Shown here in pieces: positions 44,385 to 56,401 of a stretch of 64,000 bases of DNA. Numbering within the stretch: the stretch's first letter is position 1; each line of letters starts with the position of its first letter. The stretch spans positions 15,369,001 through 15,433,000 of the forward strand of contig JARDYH010000002.1 of NCBI GenBank assembly GCA_029215795.1, written 5' to 3'. This stretch comes from Anniella stebbinsi. Its lineage: Eukaryota > Chordata > Lepidosauria > Squamata > Anniellidae. Both the position numbers and the translations under genes were made by a program. The notes below the pieces were generated by a model. The model was given only the letters and a program-made list of their open reading frames with translations. It did no database searches and was not told where the DNA came from.

Positions 44385-45425
44385 CCCTCTACAAGATTTC
44401 GGTTTAACGCCCGGTTGGCCGATTATGCGCATCTTCTCCCAATTGCTTTTACGCCTAATCCCTATACATGGGAGGCGTTGAAGTGCATTCCAGGCTGTAT
44501 GAAAGGCATTTTTAAAGTTTTTGACATGCTGAGAATCGCATGCAAATGTTGCTGAAAGTAATGTGCTTTGTCCCAGAGAAACTCCCCAAACCGGTTCCCT
44601 CCCTTTATTCTCCCCGCCCACCAGAATCTCCCACCTTTGGTTTCCTAGGTTACCTGAAAGGAATGAGCTGATTGACATGTTCGGCTACCTGTCTTCCCCC
44701 CTCCTTCGCCCGATTGCCATTTGACGTGACCTCCTAAGGTGTAAATGGAAATGTGCCTTGCACACACACACACGCCAAAACAGACAGGGGGATGCTGCTT
44801 CGTTCCTTCCCCTTCCTCTTCCCAGCGAGCTCAACAATTGTAAAACATACACACACACACACACAACTCAGCTCAGGAACCCAGCAAAAAGCAAGGGGAA
44901 GTTATGTCTGCTGATGGCTAATTATGCGCACATCCGCACATCCTTCCAACCCCCTTTACTTCTCATAAAACCACCTCCATCTGGCCCCTTGTCTCCATGT
45001 TAAAAATATTTCATCAGGGTACTTCAAAGAAACTTTATTTTTGGTTCACGTTGGGTCACCTCTTCTTGGTGCTTCCATCCAGAGAGACGGAGTACAAGGA
45101 GGAAGTTGCCAGGAGGAGAGAGGAAATTAAACTAAACCAAAAAGTGGGAGGTTTTCCCAGCAAAGGGGCAGTTCTATGCATGACATCACGACCACAGTCC
45201 AACCCCCTGATCGTTAATGCGCCTCCTCAGAAAGTTGTTTACACGGACATAAGGCGCTCTTACTCCCGCCGTAAATTAAAACTCGCTAATTAACGCGCAT
45301 TCGAAAATGCGAATAATCAGAGAGAAAATGCGCCTGGGCCCCTGATTTGCGCTCCACTCTTGTAGAGGTAAATTTCATAATGCACCTTGAAAGAGCTTTA
45401 AATCACTCTTGTAGAGGCACCCCTG
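44385..45425. mobile_element. CCTCTACA-end element, longer copy (S2)
   Basis: The left end reads GAGTCCCCTCTACAAGATTTCGG and the right end CTCTTGTAGAGGCACC. The left (ggtttaacgcccggttggcc, gattatgcgcatcttc) and right (gcaacaaactcgctaattaacgcgcatt-like and gaataatcagagag) parts match the 17927-18270 element in reversed order. Cargo in the middle (for example cacacacgccaaaacag) is unique to this copy. About 1,041 bp; no transposase. Confidence 0.55.
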
Positions 45426-45677
45426 GACAACTCCTTGTCAGCTGGCTGTGAGTAAAAAGTGACCTTGAAGAGCCCATCACCAAAAATGATTACTCCCAGT
45501 CTAATTAAGTGGACCGTGTTTGGAAATGGTTGCTGAGTCAGGACAGGGGATCTGGTTGGCCAATGAATCTGTTGGATCGTAGTCCTACTTAAAGTAGGTT
45601 TGTTGACATGAATAAGACTTAAGTTGAACTAACATTGGACACAACCCATTAGTGAGGAACGCAGGGTGCAGCAGCAG

Positions 45678-45731
45678 TAGCTCCAAAGTAGTAGGGACGA
45701 TTAATAGCTCCAAAGTAGTAGGGACGATTAA
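45678..45731 (+). repeat. 27-bp tandem duplication
   Basis: The word agctccaaagtagtagggac starts at 45679 and 45706, a period of 27 bp, for two copies. The copies differ by almost nothing. Confidence 0.9.
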
Positions 45732-45739
45732 TCTAGTAA

Positions 45740-47084
45740 CTCCCTTTGAAATGCTAAACCTGCATTTCCCAGCAGGGAGACTGTGCTGGATATTCACTCG
45801 TTTTAGTATTCTTGAGATAAACAGAATAAATGCAGCCTAAACATAGTATTCACCTTAATGACATTTTTTTATGTTTCAGTGCATTCTGATTCCCCAGGTT
45901 CTAGCTGCTTCTTGGCACTATTTTTTCTTCCTTGTTCTCGCAAGCCTAACTTCAATTTGCCCACAATCCTCTTTGTCACAATTGGCTGTGGCAATGAATG
46001 CAATTTTGATTATGGGCATCCATGTGTTAGCAGAAGTGGCTGAATAAAACAGATGGGATCCAGAAAATGAAGGGCTTGGCAAACTTTGCTGAGTCATAAA
46101 CAGATAAGTCCCCTGGCTAAGCAGCCAGAAGTATAAAACAGCACAGCAAATCAGACCATGCTTCTAAGAGAATGAAACCACCACTGCCACAAAACATAGT
46201 GGACATGCTAATCTTTTTATACATACAAAAAACAGGCAAAAAAAGAAGAAGAAAGAAATGGTATTTGGCTCTCCCTGGCTGGTAAGCAACATCCCTCCCC
46301 ATGACCTCTCTGTGCACTCAAGGATCTCTGATACACGCAGACATGTTAATTAGCTCTTCATCTTGAGTGGCTCTTATTAGTGTGTCGACTACCTGATTTA
46401 AAACTCTGCAGAGAAATTAATACTTAGCTCGCAGCCTTTTCAGAGTGATCCCATGCCATTGCTTTTCCAACACCATGATGGCATGCTGATATCAGATGTA
46501 GCATCATGCCATCATTGACCAAAATCGTATGAATTGCTACCAGCCAATGGGATTAAATGACAATGAGAGCAAATGAAGCTAAGAGTACAGTGAGGGCAAA
46601 AGGGGTGGAAAATGGGGTCAAGAAAAACAGCATCGTAACTATATGAAAAAGTATCAAATGTTTTAAAACAAACAAACCAGAAATTGCTTTTTGATGCTCT
46701 AGAAAACTAACACAGAAAAGGCAGGTCATTTTTGGCTCATCCCCATTCAAATTTCACAGAACAGCACTTTTTTCTCCTCCTTCTCCAAGCTATTTTAGTC
46801 ATTTTATTTAATCAGTTTATAAACGCTATGGTTTATCTGCCTAAGGACAAGCTTATGGCTTAAAGCATCTCATGACTGCATTTTGGCATTGCTTATGCCC
46901 TTCAGTTAGTCTTGGTGTAGAATCCATGAAATAATAATGCGGCTGGAACATTTACAATTTGATTTAATTTGTCAAAGGCCCGCCACCAGCCACAACACTT
47001 TAAATGTCAGTTTCTCTCAAAGAAGCACAAGCACAAAATTAGTGTGTGCTTTCCTACACTTTTCTAGACAGGAATATTTACATA
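45740..47084. other. No gene recognised
   Basis: No repeat family or conserved domain recognised. Frames such as 46117-46317 and 46553-46750 (minus) have no known family. Confidence 0.35.
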
Positions 47085-47285
47085 AGATACATAGGTGGAA
47101 AAGGGCTGAACTCAGCAGTAGACCATGTCCTTTGCATGCAAAAGGTCCCAGGTTCAATCTCAGTCATTTCCAAGTAGGACTTGGAAAGACTTCTGTCTGA
47201 AACCCCAAAGAGCCACTGCTAAATCAATCTAGTCAGTAATATTGACCTAGATGAACCATTGTTCTGGCTCAGTATACAGCAGTTT
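47085..47285 (+). repeat. tRNA-derived SINE (best copy)
   Basis: The head has cagcagtagaccatgtcctttgcatgc, and the box B-like word ggttcaatctcagtc fits the tRNA B-box pattern. It continues with gacttggaaagacttctgtctg and the tail attgttctggctcagtatacagcagttt. The box A region is changed. It is the least decayed of the SINE copies in this window. Confidence 0.75.
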
Positions 47286-47337
47286 AGGGTGCAATCCTAT
47301 GCATATTTGGACAGAAAAAAAAGTCCTAGAGCTCCCT

Positions 47338-48297
47338 GATGGGATCTGAGCTAGGAGTGACTGACCAAGAAAGAGATCTTGGGGTTGTGGTGGACAGCTC
47401 AACAAAAATGTCAATCCAGGCCAGATCGACGTCTTGTGTCAAATCATTTTGAATATGGAATAAAAAACCGTATATGGAATGTAGATTGTGCCCCAACAGT
47501 TTTCAATGCACTTCAATACTGCTATAAAGCAGTAATGTAGACCTAGCCCCTGTGTAAAGAAGGCAGACTATGTTAGGCATTATTAGAAAAGAAATTGAGA
47601 ATAAACCTGCCAATATCATACTGACTTTACACAAATGTATGGTGCTACCATACTTAGAATACTGTGTACAATTCTGTCACCATAACCCAAAAAAGATATT
47701 GTAGAGCTGTAAAAAAGGCAGAAAAGGGCAACTAAAACGATCAAAGGGCTGGAGTAACTCCCCTATGAAGGAAAGTTACAACAACTGGGATTGTTTAGTT
47801 TGGCCAAAAGGAGGCTAAGGGGAGAGATGATAGGTGTGTACAAAATCATGCATGGTTTGGAGAATGTGGATAGAAAGATGTTTTTCTCCTTCTCTCATAA
47901 TACTAGAACCGGGGTCGTCCCATGAAGCTGGTTGGTAGCAAATTCAGGACAGATAAAAGGAAGTACTTCTTCACGTAGCGGATAGTTAAACTATGATATT
48001 CACTATCACAAGATGTAGTCATGGCCACCAATTTGGATGGCTTTAAAAGGGAGTTGGATAAATTCCTAGAGGAGAAGGCTATCAATGGCTACTAGTCTTG
48101 ATGGCTATATGCTACCTCCAGTGATAGAGGCAGTAAGCCTATATACACCAGTTGTTGGGGAACATGGGTGGGAGAGTGCTGTTGCACCCATGTCCTGCTT
48201 GTGGGTTCCTGGTTGACAGCTGGTTGGCCACTGTGTGAACAGAGTGCTGGACTAGATGAACCTTAGTCTTATCCAACATGGTTCTTCTTTGTTCTTC
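47338..48297 (+). pseudogene. CR1 LINE 3' half inside the MITE, with an inserted MITE
   Basis: The plus strand encodes TDQERDLGVVVDSSTKMS at its start, then, after an inserted H-family element (47431-47553), a degraded RT part, then LGLFSLAKRRLRGEMIGVYK, a CR1 C-terminal signature. The 3' end holds gctggactagatgaacc and the CR1 tail. Several stops and a frameshift show that the copy is dead. Confidence 0.8.
47431..47553. mobile_element. GGCCAG-end MITE inserted in the CR1 copy
   Basis: The left end GGCCAGATCGACGTC and the right end GTAGACCTAGCC surround tattgaatatgg-type words, gtgccccaacagttttc and aatactgctataaagcag. It interrupts the CR1 frame between the words atgtcaatcc and gtgtaaagaag. 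The flanks cca and cct almost match. Confidence 0.55.
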
Positions 48298-48368
48298 TGT
48301 TCCCAGCATTCCTTAGCCAGCATAGCTGTAGGACTTTTTTCTTTCTAAACATGTATAGGATTGTGCCG

Positions 48369-49395
48369 TTCCTCTCGGCCATATATTAGAAGTGACTCAA
48401 GGATGTCTATATCCCCTTGAATTTAACCCTAACTTCTTTTAGTGATGCACATGATCTCTCATGCCTTCTTGCCGTTTTTTGGATGGTGGCGTCTGTTTTC
48501 GTCCCACCCACCCAGAAAGGGATCACACCAAACAAATTCAGTCACACAGACATTTCATGTAGGTTACAACGCTGAAGGACAACACAGGAAAATAGGTTAC
48601 CTGGGCTTCTCTCAAGTGAAATAAAGCAAGCATCATCAAACTTCACCCTGCAAAAAAAGTGATTTGTCAGCAGTGTGATGTAGTAGTTTAGAGTGCTAGA
48701 TTTAGATAATGGAGACGAGGATTCCAACCTCTCCCACCTTCAGCTATGAAATTCTGTAGGCTTAGCCTACCACACAGGGTTGTTGTGAAAATCAAATCAA
48801 GTCCATGCCCTGAACTCTGTGGAGGAAGGCTTGGGTTAGAATAGAGATAATCTCAGTAGCAACAGAATTCTCCATTTATACAGTACCATGTTGGTAATGA
48901 CAGGAAAGTAGCTGGGGTCCTGGTTCAAGATCCCTGTTGTCTTGCAGGTATTTATTTAGCTCTCTCTCTATCCAGATTTCTCTACACTATGCATAATTTT
49001 ATAACCCTCTAAACAGAAGGTGTCTCTACATTAAGGAAAAAACCCTGCACCCTTACAGGGTTTCTTCTTCTGGAGCATTTTCATGTTTACAACTGACTCC
49101 TTTAGACGATGACCACATTATTTTGAATGAAAACTTCCCCTCTAAGCAATGCTATTATGTTCAATGAAACCATGCCATCTAGTGGCAGAATTGTAACGCT
49201 TTACACACTGACATAATCTCCGATTTTTTAAAAAGCTAGATTACTGCGGAAAAGTGTTTGAGACATCCTGGAGGTTGACAACATCTTGAAAAGGGCCCAC
49301 AAACTTCCATGATGGCCAATCACAAATGCCCAAAAATTCAGCAAGGTAGAGAAGCTTTAAGAAGCCCCAAATGCATTGCCCTTTCCTTGAGGGAA
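48369..49395. other. No gene recognised
   Basis: No repeat family recognised in this interval; two short frames (48442-48624 plus, 48542-48727 minus) have no known domain. Confidence 0.35.
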
Positions 49396-49399
49396 AGAT

Positions 49400-49650
49400 G
49401 CTCTAAATGTTGTTCCTTTTGGTTACCCCTTTCTGCCCCTTTTCCAACTGCCCTTTTTGAAATAGGGCAACCAGAACTGTGCAAAGTTTTCTAAGTGTGG
49501 CCACACCTTAGATTTGTATAATGACATTTTTACAATGCTAGTTTTATTTCTCTTCCTCTTCCTAATAACTCATGCATGGAATTTGCCTTTATCTTCACAG
49601 CTGCTACACACTGTTTCAATAAGCTTTCCTCTTCTGGGTGAAGTTTCTTT
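49400..49650 (-). pseudogene. CR1-like LINE fragment
   Basis: The segment with ccagaactgtgcaaag, taagtgtggccacacc, tttgtataatgacat and catggaatttgcctttatc, read on the minus strand, corresponds to a mid-CR1 region (related to the GVVVD...HKLNM part seen elsewhere). It has stops and is only partial. Confidence 0.5.
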
Positions 49651-50029
49651 GCCAAGCCGTTGAGCTGTCTTCTCACTCCAGTCCAAAGCTATTGCTTTTA
49701 TCCTGCACATTCTATTGTCAAGCAACACCTGCCCTTTGAAAACAGTACACTTCCTCCATGTTTTGAGTCCTGGGCTGAAAGCCATGTTAATGCATGTGGG
49801 CCAGTCTACACAAAGGCAAGATTAACTCTAAGTCTTTCACCAGCTGTTGCCAGTCATATGGATGGATGCTCCTGAGAAACAGATAGTATGTGCTTCTTTG
49901 GAAACTGAAATATAATACAAAAGGTTTCTGCCTTTTGGTCCAATGACTGAACCCTCCAATGGCCTTGGGCCTTACAATGACAGCATGTTAAACTGTTGCA
50001 CGGTTTATGCACACAGCGCATATGCAAAC

Positions 50030-50300
50030 TATGGAATTCACTTCCACAAGACATAGCGATGGCTACCAATTTGGATGGCTTTGAGAGGAGGTTAGACAAA
50101 TTCCTGGATGAGAAGGGCATCAATGCTTGCTAGTCCTGATGGTTATATGCTACCTTCAGTATCAGAGGAAGTATGCCTATGTACACTGGTTCCTGGGGAA
50201 CATGGGTGGGAGGGTTGCACCATGTCCTGCTGGTGGGCTTCCTATGGGCAGCTGGTTGGCCATTGTATGAACAGAATGCTTATATCCTTATGTTCATTTG
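50030..50300 (+). pseudogene. CR1 LINE 3'-end fragment
   Basis: The block contains actatggaattcacttcc, gatggctaccaatttgg, gttagacaaattcctgg and ccttatgttcatttg at the end, matching the CR1 3' end in the plus orientation. No open coding part. Confidence 0.7.
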
Positions 50301-50394
50301 CTTCATATGTAAATCCTGCCTTTTCCCTTTCTGAAGAAAAACTTAAGGCAGATAACAGAATTATAATGTTAAAAACATAATGTCGGGGGGCATA

Positions 50395-50695
50395 TGTCCT
50401 CTTTTACAGATGACAGTCCTCTATTTGAAGTGCTGTCATGTCCAAGAACCCTAAGAAGGGAGAGCAGAGGGGTCTTGAAGCTGCCCATCCACAGTTAGAA
50501 CTTGGATAGCAGGTCACCTGGTCAGTCTTCCACATGTACAGAGATGTACTTTATTTCTCTTGAAATTAAAATTATTTTTAGATTGGAATGTATACATATA
50601 AATTAGCACATACAAACTGGATGCGAATTGCTATCTCATTTTTGGTCATGCATTTCCTCTTCTTCTTTTTTTAGGGTGATATGAATCACCCACCT
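50395..50695. repeat. Unnamed interspersed repeat (pair with 3296-3648)
   Basis: This copy carries ctcttttacagatgacagtcc, ctatttgaagtgctg, gcaggtcacctggtcag and ttttttagggtgatatg, in the same order as the 3296-3648 copy. No target duplication was established. Confidence 0.5.
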
Positions 50696-50696
50696 T

Positions 50697-50935
50697 AAGA
50701 GCTATTCTAGATCAGACCAAGGGCCCATTTAATCCAGCATCCTTTGCCGCCTTGACCAACAGATGTCTCCAAGAGGCCCATCTTTTGTTCCCCAATAACT
50801 GGTATTGAGAAGTATTCTGTCTCTTGTCCTGGAGGTAGCATATAGCAGCCATTGGTAGCCTTATTCTCCATGAAGTTGTCTAATCCCCTTTTAAAGCCAT
50901 CTGAGTCAGTGGCTATCACAGCGCCCGAGAGAAAA
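50697..50935 (-). pseudogene. CR1 LINE 3'-end fragment
   Basis: It starts aagagctattctagatcagacc and contains agggcccatttaatccagcat and aatccccttttaaagccatc, a CR1 3' end in the minus orientation. It follows directly after the unnamed repeat at 50395-50695, as at 3146-3300 in the other copy. Confidence 0.65.
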
Positions 50936-50999
50936 GGAGGTGAACAGAGGGCGTTCAACAGTATTTTCAAGCCTATCTTTCCACACTGATACAAGGGGC

Positions 51000-52779
51000 A
51001 TTCACAATACCAAATATGTGGGATGGATAGTGAGGCCACAGCTCCCGGCTGCCTCCCAACATTTGCACACCCTTCCATGGGACTTCAGGAAGGGAAGGCT
51101 ATGTGTACACAGCTGCACATGCCTAGGCTCTCCACCCAAAGAGGAAACAGAACATGCGACAGATGGGTGAAACTATGGAGCAAGATTTTGCTTGGGTCCT
51201 CGTTTTTCCACTGCTATGTTTGTTCCATCCCGTTTCCACAGCAGACTGCATTTTTTTTTAGCCTGCGCAGGAATTGTGCCTAATTTCATGTGCATTTTTC
51301 AAAATATGCAGAATAAACTGTTAGCTTTCCCCCCCGATATACACATTTTTGTGAGTCGTTTTTCAAATGCACACATTTTTGCAAACAATTTTCCATTGAA
51401 GAAAGTGTTTTTGTATGAATTTCCTTGAATACACACATCTTGTGTGCACCAATTCAAATGTCCGTTTGTTTCTTTGTTACAAACTGTATCACAAATGTAG
51501 GGAAAAGTGCACACTTCAATATCTACTTACATTCTGGTTTATCTTGAGGTACAAGAAGTTCAATTTCAGTAAGCTCACATAGAAATGTGAACTGAATGTG
51601 AACTCAACTAATTTCTCTTCCATCCTTAGAACGTGCAGGGGTTTTGAATGAGTGGAGAGCCTATGCGATTTAGTGCACTCTCGCCATGCCTGGTGTGCGG
51701 ATTTGCAGCACGGTACTCACATGATACCGTGCCTGTCCTGCTGACACCCCACCTCTTCCCCAGCTTTTCCTAGAATGCTAAAAGTCTGGATTGTTTTCCC
51801 TAAGCGCATTTAATGCACCCTAAGCCTCCGTGTAGTTTTAAAGGAACTGGGGGCTTGAATGGATTGCATAAAGTCCTGACACGGAAAAGCGATCTCTCCC
51901 AGCAACTGGCTCCAAGCCTCAATATAAAACCCAAACCTTGCATCCCGGGCTCGAAAGCATTTTTTAAAAGCATACAATGCCTGAATCTCCGCAGAGACAG
52001 GATTGTACTCCCTCCATGCCCCCAAAGAGCCAGACTAAAGGGTCGTTCCATTTTTGCCTGGCAGAAAGGCAGTCTGGTTGAAGTACTCATCTGACAGGAC
52101 CTGACTGGAGGGAGAAAGAGAAGGGGAGGGGTGGAGTGGAGCGGAGCGGAAGAATGAAGGAGCGAAAGAGCAGCTATTCAGGTGAATGGGATCATAAGCT
52201 GGATGCGCTTCTGCCTCAGAGGTAAAAAACCGTGGAGGCAAACCAAGGGGGGAAATTAGGTGTGATGGAGGTGTATGTATACACTGCTTCCCTTCTTGAC
52301 ATTGTGATGCCATTCAGGTGCAGAGGCAAGAGCAGAAGGCATCCAGACACTGAGTCCAGGGAGAAGCAGTCACAGTCCCACTGCTCCCATGTTGGTTGTA
52401 TGCCTGGAGTGGGCTCTTGAGATCACCCCTACCGTGAATGTTCCCCAAGAGCTGACCCCATCCCCAGGTTCAATGGAATTACTCCTAGGCCTCTCTATTC
52501 TCTTCCATGGTCCACAATTAATCAAATTCAAAGTTTTCCTTCACAGTTTTAAAAGTGCACACATTTATTGCTGCTGAGAGAAAGGCAAGTCTGTGAGCAC
52601 AAAGTCAATCTCAGCTGTTTAATGGGGCTCATTTCTCATCAAAACAATGTTCTCTAAGCAATTTGGCATTTCTGGTTGCTTTTACTGCAAGGAAAATACT
52701 GAACTCCTTCCCTGGGTCTTAAACATTATTTAGCTGACACTGAAAAGACAGCAGTTCAAGGTGAGAAAACAGAGGGACA

Positions 52780-52780
<1 letters not shown>
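51000..52780. other. No gene recognised; CACACATTTTT words at 51340-51430
   Basis: No clear coding sequence. Words such as atacacatttttgtg and gcacacatttttgc recur between 51330 and 51440, perhaps a small degraded repeat. The frames at 51800-52094 on both strands lack a recognisable domain. Confidence 0.3.

Positions 52781-52781
<1 letters not shown>

Positions 52782-52806
<25 letters not shown>
52782..52806 (+). repeat. (GT)n microsatellite
   Basis: About 12 GT units. Confidence 0.9.
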
Positions 52807-52809
<3 letters not shown>

Positions 52810-52810
<1 letters not shown>

Positions 52811-53435
52811 AATTCAGATGTAGTGATGATGATTGAAGGTGCCAGACCACAAGCTCCAGGTTTGAACTCTTCAGACACAAAACAATAGTATTACGATTTG
52901 ATTTTTAAGCCATACTCATGATTATTTATAAATGGCTGGATTATTGGCAAAATGAAGTCACAGCATAAGATAGGGATGGCCAATGTGCATTGTCCATTAG
53001 ACGTTGGACCGAGAGCCATGTCTATGCTAACATCTTCAAGCCATCACTGCCAATCCAAACAAACAAAAAGCCACCATTAACTATATATAATATGCAATTG
53101 TAACAAAACAAAACAGAATGGGGAGGACTTGTGATCAACAAGAGTGATAGCAGGAATGTAAAGAAAGAAGGATAAAACTACCAATGATATAAAATAACTG
53201 ATATGGTATCTTATTTGATGGCCATAACAATAATTTGACATCATTCGCCATCTTGGTTCCCTCTTTGTTCACAGCTGAGTCCAGATAATTTTTTTAATGA
53301 TGCATTATTTATTTTTCTATTTATGACATTTAAGTGCTGGCCCCCATAACATAAAGTTCTCTGGGGTGTGTACAATAATTGAAACAATAATTGAATTGCA
53401 ACAAAACATTGCAGTGTACAGGTGTTCCTTTCAGT
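52810..53435. other. No gene recognised
   Basis: No recognised repeat or gene. Confidence 0.35.
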
Positions 53436-53439
53436 ATTC

Positions 53440-53625
53440 CAGCCAACCAACCAACCAACCTATATACAACAGTTGCTGAGGAACATGGGTGGGAGGGTGC
53501 TGTTGCACCCATGTCTTGCTTTTGGTTTCCTAGTTGGCAGCTGGTTGGACATTATATGAACAGAGTGCTGGACTAGATGAACCTTTGGTCTGATGCAGTA
53601 TGGCTTTTCTTAGGTTCTTATGCTC
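53440..53625 (+). pseudogene. CR1 LINE 3'-end fragment
   Basis: After a CCAA run (53440-53460), the plus strand contains acaacagttgctgagg, aacatgggtgggagggtgctg, agctggttggacattatatg and ctggactagatgaacc, matching the CR1 3' end. No coding region remains. Confidence 0.65.
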
Positions 53626-55635
53626 ATTCAGGATACTCTATTCAAGTCCTTCCCCGCAACATATTTCAGTTTCTTCCCCAACTAACACACAGCATCCTAT
53701 TGCCACTGAACATGCTCATCACCATTGGGCTGGTTCCCCCCTTTCCTTAAAGACTTTTCTTCTGCAAACCTTGGAGCTCCCCTGAGTAGAGACAGCATCA
53801 AGGGTAGGCATGACTGGACATCTGCTGAGGGCCACACCCCAGCCGGGGCCCACTGATAAGAACCCCCTGGAGTTGCTCCCCCTTTTGATCTTTGTGTCTT
53901 GCTTGTTCACCTGCGTCTCACTCTGGCCTAGACCAAGATGGTGGTGAGAAAGAGAAGCAATAGATGCCTACTGCCTACTTGCGCCTTGGTTCTCTGAAAG
54001 GTGGAGCTGAAATTTCCCCTGAGCATGCTGATCCTTCCCTCTTTTTTCTCAATAGCTCTGTTCAGGCTACATATCCAAGTACATCTCATCAGCACTAGAG
54101 TTCACTTAGAGTATATATCATTATCTAAAAATAAATAATACATGTGATGATAGCGCTGATCCCATCCATTGGAGGCTTCACTTGTGAGGATATCTTTATT
54201 CCTACCTTTCGTTTCATTATATTTAACCACATATCAATACATGACATTTTTAAGCAGTCGTCTATGCCATATTTGAATTGTGTACTGAACGAATATAGCT
54301 GGCAGCAATACCTGTGGTTATGACAGCTCTCCTTTGAGCAAATGCTAGCATGGAAATTGCTGCTGGCTATATCCTTAAAACACCTGGATTCACACGATAC
54401 ATTTGATCTCAACAATGCATACCCGTGGACAGTCGGGACTGTTCCTGTGGAGAAATTAAATGCATTGTATGCAGGCTGACCCCAAGGTATGCTCCCTCCA
54501 CAGTGCACATTTAGAGCATAATAACAAAGGGTAATGGCGAGAGAGTCCCCTTACATGTATCTGTGAGAGTGACAGGACCATGATAAACGCATTGAACGTT
54601 TCCCCTCCAACGGAAAAGCTGATAGACTGAAATGGCAAATAAATAACCTCTACAAACAACAGCCTCTGATAGCAGCTGTTGCGTCTGACCTAGTGAGGGC
54701 AAACTGCCTTCCGAAAGGGAAAAGAGTGAGATGCAAAACTACCTCAGAAGGCAATGCTAGAAGGTTTGGCTGGGTGCTTTATTATTTAATCAAATGCCTC
54801 AGAGTGACAAATTGTTAAAGCTGCAATCTTCTACAGCTAGGGGAGGCTGTCAGAATGAGACGAAATAGAGGGAAGTCAAACGTGATTTGTGAAATCGTGG
54901 CTTTTTTTTTTAAGTGTTTGACTCCCAGCAGTTTTATGAGGGAGGACTTCATGAGGAAACCTCTCATCTCCCTCATTTCCAGGCAGGCTTGGCCTTAAGT
55001 CAACTTGGGACAAGGCCTGAGTGTATTGTGATACAAATGGTTTTCTGTGTTATCAGTCCTTTCGCCAGAAGACTTCTTAAGTGGTTTCCTATGTTAGTCC
55101 TGTATGCCACAACCAACTTCCTTGGCTTCATAAAGAAATCTCCTTTTTTGTGAGGTTTTTAACACAGCCATTTAATTGTCTTTCTTTTTTTTTAATCTCA
55201 AAGTAGGAACTCACAAACTATTTGGTTTTATTTGCTTTTATAAACCTGACTCCCCTAACAGTGTAAAGAAAAAAGAATGTTCGCAAACAAACCACAAAGT
55301 AAATTGCCAATGTATCTGTGAACTGACAGTCTCTTCTTTCATATTCTGGAAGGAAAAGCACAGATTTGCAGGCCGTAAGTGGCACCTATACTATTTAGCA
55401 GTGAATACTGGAGACAGGAAGAACCATTTGGTTCTGTTCCGTAAATGTTTTGGTGGGCAAATGAAAGGAACCATTTTGTCCTTCCAAAATTCCAAGACTT
55501 CTTGAATAGCAAGAAGGTGGTGAAAATACACCCAAAGGCCACTTAGCATGCAAAATAGGGATCTAGCATGACCACACTAAGTTCCTGCCAACTGACATAC
55601 CCAATGCCATGTGACACGATGAAGGCATAGTGAAC
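53626..55635. other. No gene recognised
   Basis: No repeat family named. Frames at 54125-54508 (minus) and 55176-55505 (plus) are open for more than 100 codons, but no domain is recognisable and no splice structure supports them. Confidence 0.35.
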
Positions 55636-55639
55636 ACTA

Positions 55640-55951
55640 GGGTGGCCACTTATGAGAATTCAGACCTTTCGACAGCCCACTGGGACCAATTTGCAGACAA
55701 AATCGCTTGGATCAGCTGACTTGGATGCTACAGTTGATGCAGACCCAGTGGGTGTAACTCTGGCACCTGCTTGTCCTTGTCCAGTATTATTGGATACCTT
55801 TCAATTTGCAAAGCCCGATGATGGGAACAGGATCCTTGGAGAGGTGAGAGTCACCATGTGTGTGTTAGATCCTTGCCCTTCCTGGCTTATAAAAGCAGCC
55901 AGAGGGGGGACTGGCTGAGCAGGTAAGTGGAGTAGTCAGTGCCTCCCTTCA
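55640..55951 (+). pseudogene. L2-type LINE ORF2 fragment (left part)
   Basis: The plus-strand frame 55652-55918 contains CPCPVLLDTFQFAKPDDG, then VTMCVLDPCPSWLIKAAR. The TMCVLDPCPSWLIK segment matches the TTC(A/P)LDPIPT linker between the endonuclease and RT domains of L2-type LINEs. The LINE is interrupted by the hAT element at 55952-56272 and goes on at 56281. Confidence 0.6.
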
Positions 55952-56272
55952 TAGATTTGACCAGATAAAATCCAGGTCAGGGCTCATGTAACTTTAACAG
56001 TTGTAGAGAAAAGGGAATTTCAGCCAGTGTCATTTGTATGCAATTAGTTCCTGGTGATATTCCCTCTTCATCACAACAGTTAAAGGTGCATGCACTGTAC
56101 TAGAGTGACCATATACAAAAGAAGGCAGGGCCCCTGCAACTTTAACTGTTGTGATGAAGAGGCAATTTCACCAGGAACTAATTGCATACAAATGACACTG
56201 GCTGAAATCCCCTTTTCTCTACAACTGTTAAAGTTACATGAGCCCTGACCTGGATGTTATCTGGTCACCCTA
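55952..56272. mobile_element. hAT-type MITE, TAGGGTGACC family, copy T6
   Basis: The element is 321 bp, from TAGATTTGACCAGATAA to TTATCTGGTCACCCTA, with exact 8-bp duplications tcccttca at 55944-55951 and 56273-56280. It interrupts the L2 sequence, since the words on both sides are continuous when the element and one duplication are removed. It shares the subfamily variants of copy T1. Confidence 0.95.
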
Positions 56273-56280
56273 TCCCTTCA

Positions 56281-56360
56281 CCAAGGCAGGATGCTAGCCT
56301 GCTTGAAGAAGGCAGTAGTAAGACCCACATTGAAAAAGCCCTCCTTGAATCCCACCGAAT
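56281..56360 (+). pseudogene. L2-type LINE fragment (right part)
   Basis: After the hAT element, the frame resumes with the segment ACLKKAVVRPTLKKPSLNPT, the RT-entry motif of L2-type LINEs. It ends at a (GA)n microsatellite. Confidence 0.6.

Positions 56361-56361
<1 letters not shown>

Positions 56362-56398
<37 letters not shown>
56362..56398 (+). repeat. (GA)n microsatellite
   Basis: About 18 GA units; it abuts the end of the L2 fragment. Confidence 0.95.

Positions 56399-56399
<1 letters not shown>

Positions 56400-56401
<2 letters not shown>

Larger units (their letters stand above)
47288..48368. mobile_element. AATCCTATGCAT...GGATTGTGCC MITE, outer element of a nest
   Basis: The left end (ggtgcaatcctatgcatatttgg, then aaaaaaaagtccta) and right end (tgtaggacttttttc, cttctaaac, gtataggattgtgcc) match the single-piece copy at 6478-6585. 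Between them lies a CR1 copy (47338-48297). The normal size of the element would be about 110-120 bp. Confidence 0.65.

Noticed and set aside
53230..53460. Possible CR1 coding part upstream of 53440
   Set aside because: No CR1 motif could be read before the CCAA run; only the 3' end is supported.
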